DNA of 64,000 nucleotides from Niveispirillum lacus (GCF_002251795.1 NZ_NOXU01000031.1:1-64000), one strand, 5' to 3'. Positions 35,773 to 44,923 are shown, counted from the stretch's first letter. Program-made: numbers and translations. The notes: generated from the sequence alone by a model not told the origin.

Positions 35773-35914
35773 GGCACATGCACGGGGATATTGGGTAACC
35801 CCACCGGTTGGCGACAGGCGGTCGGCATGATGTTGAAATTGGGGTCCCCTCGGGGATCTGGCTGGGGATCGACGCCCGGCAGCGGGGTGACCTGCTGCCG
35901 GGCGTTGTTTGTTT
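35773..35914 (+). ncRNA. Candidate small RNA between mipA and a GNAT gene
   Basis: About 140 bp of plus-strand sequence lies between the sigma-54-like site and a strong intrinsic terminator, with no credible ORF. It contains further dyads (GGGGT near 35851 with CCCC; GGGATATTGGGTAACCCC near 35785). The downstream genes run on the opposite strand, so the terminator is otherwise unexplained except as a distant one for mipA. Existence of the RNA is inference. Confidence 0.4.
35872..35914 (+). terminator. Strong rho-independent terminator
   Basis: A perfect 12-bp stem, ACGCCCGGCAGC/GCTGCCGGGCGT (35872-35883 and 35894-35905), has a 10-nt loop and is followed by TGTTTGTTT. The U-rich side is on the plus strand only. 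Confidence 0.85.
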
Positions 35915-36456
35915 CAGGACGTCGCGCCGCGCCGCACCCGATAAAACACATGTCGGCGCAGGGGATGCCCTTCCGGGAGGCGTGGATGATCGAAATCCAT
36001 GGCCGGTTCGTGGCGCAGGCCGATGCGTTCCATGACGGCGCGCGAGGCCTTGTTATGGGGCACCGTGAAGGACACGATCTCGTCCAGCCCCGCCGGGCCG
36101 AAGCCATGGGCCAGGGCGGCCTTCGCCGCCTCCGTCGCGTAACCCTTGCCCTGAAAGGCCGACGACAGGCGCCAGCCGATCTCCACGGCGGGCAGGAACC
36201 CGGCATCGAAGGTGACGGGCATCAGGCCGGCCATGCCGATCAACTGGCCCGACGCCTTTTCCACCACGGCCCAGTAGCAGAAGCCATGTTCAGCCTGAAA
36301 CCCCTGCTGCCGCTGGATGCTGGCGGCATTCATCTCCCGCGTGAAGGGGCCGGCCAGCCATTGATAGATGGCGGGATCGTCGTTAAGGGCCGTCAGGGCG
36401 TCCAGGTCGCTGTCCAGCCAGGGGCGCAGGATCAGGTGGTCGGTGTGGATCATCAA
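35914..36456 (-). CDS. GNAT-family N-acetyltransferase (RimJ/RimL type)
   Basis: The 180-residue acetyltransferase reads LILRPWLDSDLDALTALNDD at the N-terminus and IGWRLSSAFQGKGYATEAAKA for the acetyl-CoA loop. VPHNKASRAVMERIGLRHE completes the fold. The substrate is unknown. Its ATG overlaps the stop of the upstream NrtR-like gene (ATGA), so the two are translationally coupled. Confidence 0.88.
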   Translation of the reverse strand: MMIHTDHLILRPWLDSDLDALTALNDDPAIYQWLAGPFTREMNAASIQRQQGFQAEHGFCYWAVVEKASGQLIGMAGLMPVTFDAGFLPAVEIGWRLSSAFQGKGYATEAAKAALAHGFGPAGLDEIVSFTVPHNKASRAVMERIGLRHEPAMDFDHPRLPEGHPLRRHVFYRVRRGATS

Positions 36457-37487
36457 TCCACCATCCGCACCTGCGGCAGCCCGATGCCCGCCGCCACCCG
36501 TTCGCGCAGCACGTCGCGGCGGAAGCGGTGCAGTTCGGCGGGGCGGCCGCCGGTATGGGCCTCTTGTGAACCGGTGGCTTCCACCAGACCACCGGCCAGG
36601 ACCAGTCGGCGGAAATTCTGCTTATGGAGCTGCACGCCCGACAGCGCCTCCACCGTCCGCTGCAACCGGAACAGGGTGAAAAGCTGCGGCAGCAGATCGA
36701 AGACCAGGGGGCGATATTTCAGCTTACCTCTAAGCCGGCCCAGTGCCACGGCCAGGATGCGGCGATTATCCTGGGCCATGGGTGTGCCCATCTGGGCGGC
36801 AAGGTCGGGCTCATTCAGATGGCCATTGTCCAGGCTCAACCCCAGACGCTGACGGATGGCGCGGTCGCGCAGCGCCTCTTCCACCAGACCGGCGCTATAG
36901 AGCAGTTCGTAGCGTTCCAGCACGCGCTCGGTGTCCCACAATTCCTCCTCGGCAAAGGTGGTGGAGACACGTTCGGCACGGGCCGCGGCGATGGCGCTGT
37001 CGGGGGATGCTGCGATCCAGCGCGACAAAGCCGGCAGGATGGTGCGGGTCAGCAGGGCCGGGCGGCCATCGCGCCAATCCTCCCAGGGGAAGTAATCGTA
37101 CCAGTCGTGCCATTCGGCGGCCCCGCTGCCCGAGAGCGGTGCCTCCCGTACCAGCGCCATATAGCCGACGGAGACGACGCGCGATCCGCCCTCCAATTCG
37201 CGCGGGTCGCGGTACTTGTCGCCGAACGTATAAAGCTGTTCGACATAGCGGAGCGGCAGGCCGGTCTGTTCCTCCACCCAGCGGCGCAGACCCTGTTCCA
37301 GGGTGCGGTCGCGGTCGGCCGCGAACGGGCCGAAGGGCAGGGCATCCTGGCCCGCCGTAGCATCGCGCTGTTCGGGGGTCGCCAAATCATGCGTCATGCG
37401 CCGCACCACCAGCACGCGCGGCACCTCATCCGTCACGGCAACAATGACGGCAGTCAGACCCAGCACTGTCGAGTCGGGCGCGGGCAC
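36453..37487 (-). CDS. NrtR-like Nudix/winged-helix regulator
   Basis: The 344-residue protein has an N-terminal Nudix fold with an altered Nudix box (LEQGLRRWVEEQTGLPLRYV, lacking the full REUXEE catalytic set). The C-terminal winged helix reads VFDLLPQLFTLFRLQRTVEA, then LHKQNFRRLVLAGGLVEATG and GGRPAELHRF. This is the NrtR layout, a regulator of NAD metabolism that senses ADP-ribose. GTG 37487 is chosen because AGGAG lies 10 nt upstream; the longer ORF runs toward gdh. It is divergent from the NAD-dependent gdh gene. Confidence 0.75.
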   Translation of the reverse strand: MPAPDSTVLGLTAVIVAVTDEVPRVLVVRRMTHDLATPEQRDATAGQDALPFGPFAADRDRTLEQGLRRWVEEQTGLPLRYVEQLYTFGDKYRDPRELEGGSRVVSVGYMALVREAPLSGSGAAEWHDWYDYFPWEDWRDGRPALLTRTILPALSRWIAASPDSAIAAARAERVSTTFAEEELWDTERVLERYELLYSAGLVEEALRDRAIRQRLGLSLDNGHLNEPDLAAQMGTPMAQDNRRILAVALGRLRGKLKYRPLVFDLLPQLFTLFRLQRTVEALSGVQLHKQNFRRLVLAGGLVEATGSQEAHTGGRPAELHRFRRDVLRERVAAGIGLPQVRMVD

Positions 37488-37741
37488 GGGGGGCTTGCTC
37501 CTGCTCTGTCGGACGGTCGGGCACGGGCGGATTCGAAAAGAAAGCCGTAGTCGCTTGTAAAGCAATGGAATGCCGTATGCCAGCCCGTCGGCGGCATAAG
37601 CGTTCCTGAACATCGAACTGTCACCCGACCCTCTTTTGAAGGCAGCATAAAAAGCGCAATGTGTTGCCCGCAAACCGTGCCGGGGCACTTCCAACCACAA
37701 ATCCGCCCCGACAAGATGCGGTCCATTGCGGGAGAAACACC

Positions 37742-40700
37742 ATGGCGTTCAAGCTCGAACAGCGTAAGTCCGAGCTGCTGGATCAGGTCATCGCCAAGCT
37801 GCGTGGTCGCCTGTCCAAGGAAAAGGCCGGTCTGGCCGAAGCGTTCGTCCGGGCCTTTTATCGCAACGTGTCGCCCGACGACATGCTGCGCTCCACCGCC
37901 GATGAGCTGTATGGTGCCGCCATCGCCATCATGCAGTTCGGAGGCACACGCAAGCCGGGCGCCGCGTTGGTCCGCGTGGTCAATCCACGCGTCGACAGCG
38001 ACGGTTGGCACGCCCACCACACGGTGGTCGAGATCGTCAATGACGATATGCCGTTCCTTGTCGACAGCGTTTCGGCTGAACTGAACCGCCGGGGCCTGAC
38101 GGTGCATCTGGTGGTGCATCCCGTGATCAAGGTGAGCCGCGACGGCGATGGCCGCCTGACCGCCATCTGGCAGAATGGGGAAGCGCCTGCCGATGCCATC
38201 GCGGAATCCGTGATGCATATCGAGGTCGATCAGATCACCGGTGCCGACGAACTGGACGCGATCCGCGCCGGTATCGCCCATGTGCTGGCCGATGTGCGGG
38301 CTTCGGTGACGGATTTCCACGCCATGCGGGCGCGCCTGATCGAAACCATTGACGGTCAGCACGGGCCGGTGGCGGCGGATGAACGCGACGAGGGCCTGGC
38401 CTTCCTGCGCTGGATGGATGAAGACCATTTCATCTTCCTTGGCATCCGCGAATATCGCCTGGGCAAGGATAATGGTGAGGAGACGCTGGACATCCTGACG
38501 GGCGCCGGCCTGGGCCTGCTGCGCAATGACGAGGTCAGTGTCTTTGACGGCTTGCGCTATTTCTCCACCCTGCCGCCGGAGGTGAAGGCGTTTGTCCGTC
38601 ACCCCCGTTTCATGATGGTGACCAAGGCCAATAAGGACAGTACGGTGCATCGTCGGGCGCCGCTTGACGCTGTCATGGTCAAGCTGTTCAACGAGGCCGG
38701 CGAGGAGATTGGCGAACGGCTGTTCGTCGGCCTGTTCACCAGCACCGCCTATAACCGGTCATCGCGCGATATTCCGTTCCTGCGCCAGAAGGTCAACCGC
38801 GTCATTGAGCGGTCGGGTTTTGACGGGCGCGGCCATGATGGCAAGGCGCTGGTCCATATTCTGGAAACCTATCCGCGCGACGAGCTGTTCCAGATTGGCG
38901 ATGACGAGTTGTTCGACATTGCCATGGGTGTGCTGCATTTGCAGGAGCGCCAGCGCGTCGCCCTGTTTGTCCGCAAGGACCCGTTTGAACGGTTCGTATC
39001 TGCGCTGATCCATGTGCCGCGCGACCGGTATGATACCGATCTGCGCAAGCGCCTGCAGTCCCTGATCGAGAAGGCCTATGACGGTACCTCGTCGCAGGTG
39101 AATGTGTCCCTGTCCGAGAGTGTATTGGCCCGCGTCCATCTCATCGTGCAGACGACGCCCGGCAAGTTGCCGGATGTCGATGTCGGTGAGTTGGAAAGCC
39201 AGTTGATCGAAGCCTCACGCGGCTGGCGCGACCGCTTCACCCAGGCTTTGGTGGAGGACAAGGGAGAGGCCGCCGGTCTGGCACTGGCCCGCAAATATAG
39301 CGGTGCGCTGCCGGCCTCGTATCAGGAGGCCTATACGCCCGATGAGGCGGTGGTCGATCTGGCCCGGATCGAACATGTGATTACCCATGGCGGTATCGCC
39401 CTTAATCTACACCGCCCGGTCGAGGCGGATGCCCATCAACTGTTCTTCAAGGTCTATCAGACCGGGGGGCCGGTGGAACTGTCCAAGGTGCTGCCCATGC
39501 TGGAGCATCTGGGTCTGCGCATCCTGGCCGAGGGCGGCCCGTTCGAGGTGGAACTGCCCGGCGACACGCCCAATGTCTTCATGCAGGATTTCGACATGCG
39601 CACCGCCGATGGCGGCGCCGTCGAACTGGACCGGGTGAAGGCGGCGTTTGAGGACGCATTCCATCGGGTGTGGACCGGGGAGGCGCAGTCGGACGGGTTT
39701 AACCGTCTGGTGCTTCTGTCGGGCATGAACTGGCGCGAGGTTACGGTCTTCCGTGCCTATGCCAAGTATCTGAAGCAGGCCAAGTTCGATTTCAGCCAGG
39801 AATATATCGAGAATACACTCTCGACCCATTCCAAGATCGCCCGCCTGCTGCTGGACCTGTTCCGCGTCAGCCATGATCCTTCGGTCCTGGCCAAGCTGGG
39901 CCGGGATGAGGTGGATACCAAGCGCAAGGGTCTGATCCTGGAGATTGACCACGCGCTGGATGCCGTCACCAATCTGGATGAAGACCGCATCCTGCGCCGG
40001 ATGCTGAACATCATCCGCGCCACCTTGCGCACCAACTTCTTCCAGAAGGGGGCGGACGGGAAGCCAAAGAGCTATATCAGCTTCAAGCTGGATAGCGGCT
40101 CCATCGACGATCTGCCCCTGCCGCGCCCGTGGCGGGAGATCTGGGTCTATAGCCCGCGCGTGGAGGCCATCCATCTGCGTGGTGGCAAGGTGGCCCGCGG
40201 CGGTATCCGCTGGTCCGACCGCCGGGAAGATTTCCGTACCGAGATCCTGGGCCTGATCAAGGCGCAGATCGTCAAGAATGCGGTGATCGTGCCGGTGGGC
40301 AGCAAGGGCGGCTTCATCGTGAAGAACCCCGTGCCGGCCAGTGCGGGCCGTGAGGCCGTGATGGCCGAGGTCATCGAATGCTACAAGACGATGATGCGCG
40401 GGTTGCTGGACATCACCGACAATTTGAAAAACGGTGTCGTGATCCCGCCGGCCGATGTGGTCCGTCTGGACAGTGACGATCCCTATCTGGTGGTCGCCGC
40501 CGACAAGGGCACGGCCACCTTCTCCGACATCGCCAATGGCGTGTCGCGGGAATACGGCTTCTGGCTGGACGATGCCTTCGCCTCTGGCGGGTCGGCGGGT
40601 TACGACCATAAGGGCATGGGCATTACCGCGCGTGGTGCCTGGGAGGCGGTGAAGCGGCATTTCCGCGAGCTGGGCAAGGATATCCAGACCGAGGATTTCA

Positions 40701-42586
40701 CCACCGTCGGCGTGGGCGACATGTCGGGCGACGTGTTCGGCAATGGCATGCTGCTGTCCCGGCATATCCGCCTGATCGCCGCCTTCGACCATCGCCATAT
40801 CTTTGTCGATCCCAACCCGGATGCGGCCAGCAGTTGGGCGGAGCGCAAGCGCCTGTTCGATCTGCCACGTTCGTCCTGGGCCGATTATGACACGACGAAG
40901 CTGTCGCCCGGCGGCGGCATCTTTGACCGCGGGGCGAAGTCGGTGACGCTTTCACCGGAAATCCGTCAGGCCCTGGATATCCAGGCTGAGCGTGTGACGC
41001 CGACCGAGCTGATGCGTGCCGTGCTGCGGGCCAAGGTCGAACTGTTGTGGCTGGGCGGTATCGGCACCTATGTGAAGTCCAGCGACGAAACCAACGCCGA
41101 TGCCGGTGATAAGGCCAATGATCCGATCCGCCTGAATGGCCGGGAGCTGCGGGCCAAGGTGGTGGGCGAAGGCGCCAATCTGGGCTTCACCCAGCGCGGG
41201 CGTATCGAGGCGGCCCAGGCCGGTGTCTCGATCAACACCGACGCCATCGACAATTCGGCGGGCGTCGATACGTCGGACCATGAGGTGAATATCAAGATCC
41301 TGCTGCGCGATGTCATGGATGGCGGCGGCATGACGCGTGAACAGCGCGACGTGCTGCTGGCCCAGATGACGGACGAGGTGGCGGATTTGGTCCTGGCCGA
41401 CAATTACAAGCAGACCCAGGCCCTGACCATCGCCCAGGCCCTTTCGGTGGAAACGCTGGAGGATCAGGCCCGGTTCGCCCGCACCATGGAAAAGGCCGGC
41501 AAACTGTCCCGCGCCATCGAGTTCCTGCCCGATGACGAGGAAATTGCAGCCCGCGCCAATGCCAAGCGCGGGCTGACGCGGCCGGAAATGGCGGTCCTGC
41601 TGGCCTATGCCAAGATCGACCTTTATGACCAGTTGCTGGCGTCGGACCTGCCTGAGGATAAGAGCGTCGAACGCGATCTGATGCGGTACTTCCCCAAGCC
41701 GTTGCAGGAGAAATTCCCCGACGCCGTGGGACGGCATCAGTTGCGCCGAGAGATTATCTGCACCGCTGTCACCAACGGCATGGTCAACCGTGTCGGCCCC
41801 ACCTTCACCTGGGAGATGGTGGAACAGACCGGCCGCAGCGAGGGCGATGTTGCCCGCGCCTATCTGATCGTCCGCGATGCCTTCGGTCTGCGCCGGCTGT
41901 GGGATGCGGTGGAGGATCTGGATACCAAGGTGCCGGCGTCGGTCCAGACGGCCATGATGCTCTATACCGGTCGTCTGATGCGCCGGGCTGTGCCCTGGGT
42001 CCTGGCCCATGGCAGCTACCCGCTGGATATCGCCGCCGAGGTGGCGCGTCTGGCACCGGTCGTGGATGAGTTGACGGGGCACCTGCCCGATGTGTTGTCG
42101 CCGTCGGCGCTGAAATGGCTGGCGGAGACAGCGGGCAACTGGTCCAAGGACGGGGTGCCGGGTGATCTGGCCCGCCGTGTCTCGGCCCTGCCGCTGCTGG
42201 CGGCCAGCACCGACATCGCCGAAATCGCGGTGGAGGCAAACCGTGCCCCGGCGGACGTGGCCAACCTCTATTTCGACCTGGGCGACCGCCTGGGCCTGGA
42301 ATATCTGCGGGCCCGCACGGTGGAGGTCCGATGCGAAAACCACTGGCAGCGTCAGGCCGTGGCGGCCTCTCTGGACGATCTGTTCAATTTGCAGGCCCGC
42401 CTGACGGCGCGCGTGCTGGTGCAGACCGTGGGCGGCGGCGACCTGTTTGGTGCCTGGGCGGCACAGCGCCAAGGCCCGTTGGAGCGGATCAACAGCCTGT
42501 TATCTGACCTGCGCGGGGTCGCGGCGCTGGACATCGCCATGCTGGCGGTGGCGGGGCGGCAGCTCCGCGGGCTGCTGGCGGGGTAA
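37742..42586 (+). CDS. gdhB: NAD-specific glutamate dehydrogenase, large (180 kDa) class
   Basis: This 1,614-residue catabolic enzyme oxidises glutamate to 2-oxoglutarate and ammonia with NAD+. N-terminal ACT-like regulatory segments occupy about the first 600 residues. The catalytic part includes RGGKVARGGIRWSDRREDFR, PVGSKGGFIVKNPV with the active-site Lys, and the NAD domain GVGDMSGDVFGNGMLL. ATG 37742 follows GGGAGAAACACC. Length matches the GDH-180 family of alphaproteobacteria and Pseudomonas. Numerous antisense ORFs across it are shadows. Confidence 0.95.
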   Translation: MAFKLEQRKSELLDQVIAKLRGRLSKEKAGLAEAFVRAFYRNVSPDDMLRSTADELYGAAIAIMQFGGTRKPGAALVRVVNPRVDSDGWHAHHTVVEIVNDDMPFLVDSVSAELNRRGLTVHLVVHPVIKVSRDGDGRLTAIWQNGEAPADAIAESVMHIEVDQITGADELDAIRAGIAHVLADVRASVTDFHAMRARLIETIDGQHGPVAADERDEGLAFLRWMDEDHFIFLGIREYRLGKDNGEETLDILTGAGLGLLRNDEVSVFDGLRYFSTLPPEVKAFVRHPRFMMVTKANKDSTVHRRAPLDAVMVKLFNEAGEEIGERLFVGLFTSTAYNRSSRDIPFLRQKVNRVIERSGFDGRGHDGKALVHILETYPRDELFQIGDDELFDIAMGVLHLQERQRVALFVRKDPFERFVSALIHVPRDRYDTDLRKRLQSLIEKAYDGTSSQVNVSLSESVLARVHLIVQTTPGKLPDVDVGELESQLIEASRGWRDRFTQALVEDKGEAAGLALARKYSGALPASYQEAYTPDEAVVDLARIEHVITHGGIALNLHRPVEADAHQLFFKVYQTGGPVELSKVLPMLEHLGLRILAEGGPFEVELPGDTPNVFMQDFDMRTADGGAVELDRVKAAFEDAFHRVWTGEAQSDGFNRLVLLSGMNWREVTVFRAYAKYLKQAKFDFSQEYIENTLSTHSKIARLLLDLFRVSHDPSVLAKLGRDEVDTKRKGLILEIDHALDAVTNLDEDRILRRMLNIIRATLRTNFFQKGADGKPKSYISFKLDSGSIDDLPLPRPWREIWVYSPRVEAIHLRGGKVARGGIRWSDRREDFRTEILGLIKAQIVKNAVIVPVGSKGGFIVKNPVPASAGREAVMAEVIECYKTMMRGLLDITDNLKNGVVIPPADVVRLDSDDPYLVVAADKGTATFSDIANGVSREYGFWLDDAFASGGSAGYDHKGMGITARGAWEAVKRHFRELGKDIQTEDFTTVGVGDMSGDVFGNGMLLSRHIRLIAAFDHRHIFVDPNPDAASSWAERKRLFDLPRSSWADYDTTKLSPGGGIFDRGAKSVTLSPEIRQALDIQAERVTPTELMRAVLRAKVELLWLGGIGTYVKSSDETNADAGDKANDPIRLNGRELRAKVVGEGANLGFTQRGRIEAAQAGVSINTDAIDNSAGVDTSDHEVNIKILLRDVMDGGGMTREQRDVLLAQMTDEVADLVLADNYKQTQALTIAQALSVETLEDQARFARTMEKAGKLSRAIEFLPDDEEIAARANAKRGLTRPEMAVLLAYAKIDLYDQLLASDLPEDKSVERDLMRYFPKPLQEKFPDAVGRHQLRREIICTAVTNGMVNRVGPTFTWEMVEQTGRSEGDVARAYLIVRDAFGLRRLWDAVEDLDTKVPASVQTAMMLYTGRLMRRAVPWVLAHGSYPLDIAAEVARLAPVVDELTGHLPDVLSPSALKWLAETAGNWSKDGVPGDLARRVSALPLLAASTDIAEIAVEANRAPADVANLYFDLGDRLGLEYLRARTVEVRCENHWQRQAVAASLDDLFNLQARLTARVLVQTVGGGDLFGAWAAQRQGPLERINSLLSDLRGVAALDIAMLAVAGRQLRGLLAG

Positions 42587-42638
42587 GGAAAAGTCGGGCG
42601 TCGCAGAGGGTCCAGCGGATCGTCTGTGGCGCCCGCCC

Positions 42639-43025
42639 TTATCGCTTGGGTGCCGGTCTTGTGGCGACAAAGGTCGCGGTACAACACAGGATCACGCCGA
42701 CAATCAGCGGTATCCAAACGCCCTGTGTGGTGAAGAATACGATGATCCAGGACAGGGCCATCACCGACACCGCCACAATCTTGCCCCGTGTCGGGATGGC
42801 GCCCTGTTCGCGCCAGTCGCGGAGCGGCGGCCCCCAGCGCGGATGGTCCAGCAACTTTTGCGCCCGTTCCGGATGTGACCGGAAAAACGCCCAGACAGCA
42901 ACCAGCATGAAGGGTGTGGTCGGCAGCACCGGCAGCACCGTGCCCACCATGCCCAGACCGACACAGACGGTGCCCAGCGCGATATAAAAGGCCCGCCAGC
43001 GGCGGCTTCTTGTCGGCTCGGTCAT
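42639..43025 (-). CDS. DUF454 (YbaN-like) inner-membrane protein
   Basis: The 128-residue protein has a family-typical start (FYIALGTVCVGLGMVGTVLP), then VLPTTPFMLVAVWAFFRSH and HPRWGPPLRDWREQGAIP. It has two to three membrane helices and no established function. ATG 43025 or 43040 could be the start. Confidence 0.88.
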   Translation of the reverse strand: MTEPTRSRRWRAFYIALGTVCVGLGMVGTVLPVLPTTPFMLVAVWAFFRSHPERAQKLLDHPRWGPPLRDWREQGAIPTRGKIVAVSVMALSWIIVFFTTQGVWIPLIVGVILCCTATFVATRPAPKR

Positions 43026-43130
43026 CCTGCTTCCCGTCATCAATCGCAAATCATTCGCAACAATGGCGTGGGTGCGGGTGGTTGGCAAGGGCGGTGGCAT
43101 GGTAAAACAGGGCAGAGGAAGGAGAACCCT

Positions 43131-43478
43131 ATGGCCCGCGACATCCTGTACCTGCTTCCGCCCGATTTCCCGGACGAGAAGTACCCCGGTCAGCGCTTCT
43201 ACTGCGCCGATTGCATGTTCTTTGAGGGCATCCTGGCCCGGTTTCCGATCATTGCGGAGCGGGTCGAGGTCCGCCGCCATGATTTCCCGCGCCCCCGCGC
43301 CGAGGTGGTGGCGCTGGTGGGAGAGGCGAACCAGGGCCTGCCGCTGCTGATCTTTGGTGATGATGCCGAGGATGGGCTGGAGACGGGGCGGCATGGCGGG
43401 GTGCGCTTTGCCGGGACGCGGGCGGCAATCATGAAGGCGCTGGCCGTGCGGCACGGGATACCGTTGCCGCATCCGTGA
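43131..43478 (+). CDS. DUF3088 protein
   Basis: This 115-residue thioredoxin-like small protein opens with ARDILYLLPPDFPDEKYPGQ and contains the YCADCMFFEG segment, whose CxxC may bind metal or act in redox. AAGGAG is well placed before ATG 43131. No function is known for the family. Confidence 0.8.
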   Translation: MARDILYLLPPDFPDEKYPGQRFYCADCMFFEGILARFPIIAERVEVRRHDFPRPRAEVVALVGEANQGLPLLIFGDDAEDGLETGRHGGVRFAGTRAAIMKALAVRHGIPLPHP

Positions 43479-43530
43479 GGAGGAGGAAGCCAGCAAAATC
43501 GCCATAGTTCAGGTCCGCAAGTTCGCCAAG

Positions 43531-43561
43531 AGCTAACTTTTGCCTTGAGTCAGTGTTAGCT
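43531..43561 (+). promoter_or_regulatory. Inverted-repeat operator before the toxin-antitoxin pair
   Basis: AGCTAAC (43531-43537) and GTTAGCT (43555-43561) are perfect 7-bp arms 17 bp apart. They abut the toxin start, and the intervening bases hold TTGCCT/TTGAGT -35-like sequences. This fits autoregulation by the Xre antitoxin. Confidence 0.55.
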
Positions 43562-43840
43562 ATGGGCAAACATCTGGACATGAAAGTCGAGCTGACCAAA
43601 GTTGCTCAGAAGGGGCTGGCGAAGATGCCGGCGAAGTCCCGTGCGGCCTTGCTTGGCAAATTGCAGGCGGTGGCGGCGGCCCCCTTTGCACGGCATGCTT
43701 TCGATGTGAAAGCGTTGAAGGGTGTACAGGATACATTTCGTATTCGTCAGGGGGACTGGCGTGCGGTGTATCGGGTGGTCAGGGTGGAAGACAGTATTCT
43801 CGTTCTGATCATCGACGTGCGTGGGGAGGTTTATGAATGA
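43562..43840 (+). CDS. RelE/ParE-superfamily toxin
   Basis: The 92-residue protein starts at ATG 43562 (43580 is also possible). It reads as a RelE-fold: MKVELTKVAQKGLAKMPAKS, HAFDVKALKGVQDTFRIRQG, DWRAVYRVV and a C-terminal hydrophobic strand. Family members cleave mRNA in the ribosomal A site or poison gyrase. Its stop overlaps the antitoxin ATG by 4 bp. Toxin-first order with an Xre antitoxin is of the HigBA/RelE-Xre kind. Confidence 0.85.
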   Translation: MGKHLDMKVELTKVAQKGLAKMPAKSRAALLGKLQAVAAAPFARHAFDVKALKGVQDTFRIRQGDWRAVYRVVRVEDSILVLIIDVRGEVYE

Positions 43841-44223
43841 ATGCCATCAAGCCCTTGTCCGTCACGGCGGAAACCGTCACGCTAGCCCGTACCGACTATG
43901 AGGCTTTGCTGGACGAGTTAGACGAAGCGCACGATCTTGCCCGCATAAGGCAGATTGATGCCGACCTTGCCGCTGGACGCACCGAATTTATCCCCTTTGA
44001 GATGGCCGTGGCCCTTTGCGACGGGGCCAATCGGGTCCGTACTTGGCGCAAACACCGGGGTATGACAGCCCGTGACCTGGCGGCACAGGTGGGGATCGCT
44101 CCCGGCTATCTGTCTGAAATCGAAACGGGCAAGAAAACGGGAAGTGTCCAGGTGCTGACCCGACTTGCGGGCGTGCTCAAGGTCGATCTGGATGACCTTG
44201 TGGGTGAGGCAGCGGTGGAGTAG
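43837..44223 (+). CDS. Xre-family antitoxin
   Basis: The 128-residue protein has a C-terminal helix-turn-helix (KHRGMTARDLAAQVGIAPGY followed by LSEIETGKK). An N-terminal 60-residue segment (ARTDYEALLDELDEAHDLAR) probably wraps the toxin. It is translationally coupled to the toxin gene and likely represses their joint promoter through the dyad at 43531. Confidence 0.85.
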   Translation: MNAIKPLSVTAETVTLARTDYEALLDELDEAHDLARIRQIDADLAAGRTEFIPFEMAVALCDGANRVRTWRKHRGMTARDLAAQVGIAPGYLSEIETGKKTGSVQVLTRLAGVLKVDLDDLVGEAAVE

Positions 44224-44250
44224 GCGGGCATCGTTGCAGAGCGAATTGCT

Positions 44251-44342
44251 GTAGGTCAGGTCGACGCGTAAGCGTCGCCCTGACAGGAAAGGCCTTCGAT
44301 CCGACTCTGCCAGAGCGAGGCTTTTGCGTCGACCTGACCTAC
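44251..44342. repeat. 17-bp inverted repeat element with nested hairpin
   Basis: GTAGGTCAGGTCGACGC (44251-44267) and its exact complement GCGTCGACCTGACCTAC (44326-44342) flank 58 bp. The left arm can instead fold locally: GTCAGG-tc-GACGC-gtaa-GCGTC-gc-CCTGAC (44255-44284). It lies between the convergent antitoxin and VOC genes. It resembles a REP/MITE-like palindromic element and has no U-tract. Confidence 0.7.
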
Positions 44343-44359
44343 GGCTGTGGGGCCGGTTG

Positions 44360-44773
44360 TCAGAAGGGCAGCTTTGTCCCCATGCCCGGCAGCGTTTCCG
44401 GTGTGCTTATCACGATCTCATTGCCATCGGGGTCGGCCAGGACCAGGGCATGGCTGGATTTGGTTGCGTGGGTGGGTATCAAAGGCACCACGCCAAGGTT
44501 GCGCAGCCTGACCTCTTCCGCCGCCGGATCGTCGCACAGCAGATGGGCGCAGCCACCACCCACCGGCGGGTGGCTGTGGCTGCGGTCATCGGTCAGGATC
44601 AGGCGCCCACCATTGTGCAGGTTGAACCAGGCGGTGTGCCAGGGCGCGCCGGTCGGGTCCTGGCCTGTGAGTGTCGCCACCTCATCGCCCAGCAGCAGGC
44701 GGTAGAAGCGGATGCAGGCCGCCATGTCGCGGCAGCGCATGGGGGTGGTGCCGGAGGCGAAAGGGGTGGTCAT
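44360..44773 (-). CDS. VOC (glyoxalase/bleomycin-resistance) family protein
   Basis: The 137-residue single-domain VOC-fold protein contains RCRDMAACIRFYRLLLGDEV and HALVLADPDGNEIVI, the two beta-alpha-beta modules. A metal-binding His/Glu pair is plausible, but the substrate is unknown. It is convergent with the toxin-antitoxin operon. Confidence 0.8.
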   Translation of the reverse strand: MTTPFASGTTPMRCRDMAACIRFYRLLLGDEVATLTGQDPTGAPWHTAWFNLHNGGRLILTDDRSHSHPPVGGGCAHLLCDDPAAEEVRLRNLGVVPLIPTHATKSSHALVLADPDGNEIVISTPETLPGMGTKLPF

Positions 44774-44828
44774 GGGTTGCCATACAGTTGTCTATAGTCC
44801 TTGAAATGCTACCGTATTATGGGAGCGC

Positions 44829-44866
44829 AAAAAAAGATGGGCGGCTGGGTTGCCCCAACCGCCCAT
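44829..44866 (-). terminator. Rho-independent terminator of the Entner-Doudoroff operon
   Basis: The stem ATGGGCGG/CCGCCCAT (44837-44844, 44859-44866) has an inner GGG/CCC pairing. On the minus strand it is followed by seven T (complement of the A-run at 44829-44835). It lies about 57 bp beyond the eda stop. Confidence 0.85.
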
Positions 44867-44923
44867 AAGGTCGATCGCCGTGAAATGACCGGACAACGGC
44901 GATCGTAGAGGACCGGAAAAACG

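Noticed and set aside
35746-36852. 368-residue plus-strand ORF after mipA
   Set aside because: It runs through a strong terminator and is antisense to the GNAT and NrtR-like genes, with shadow-type composition.
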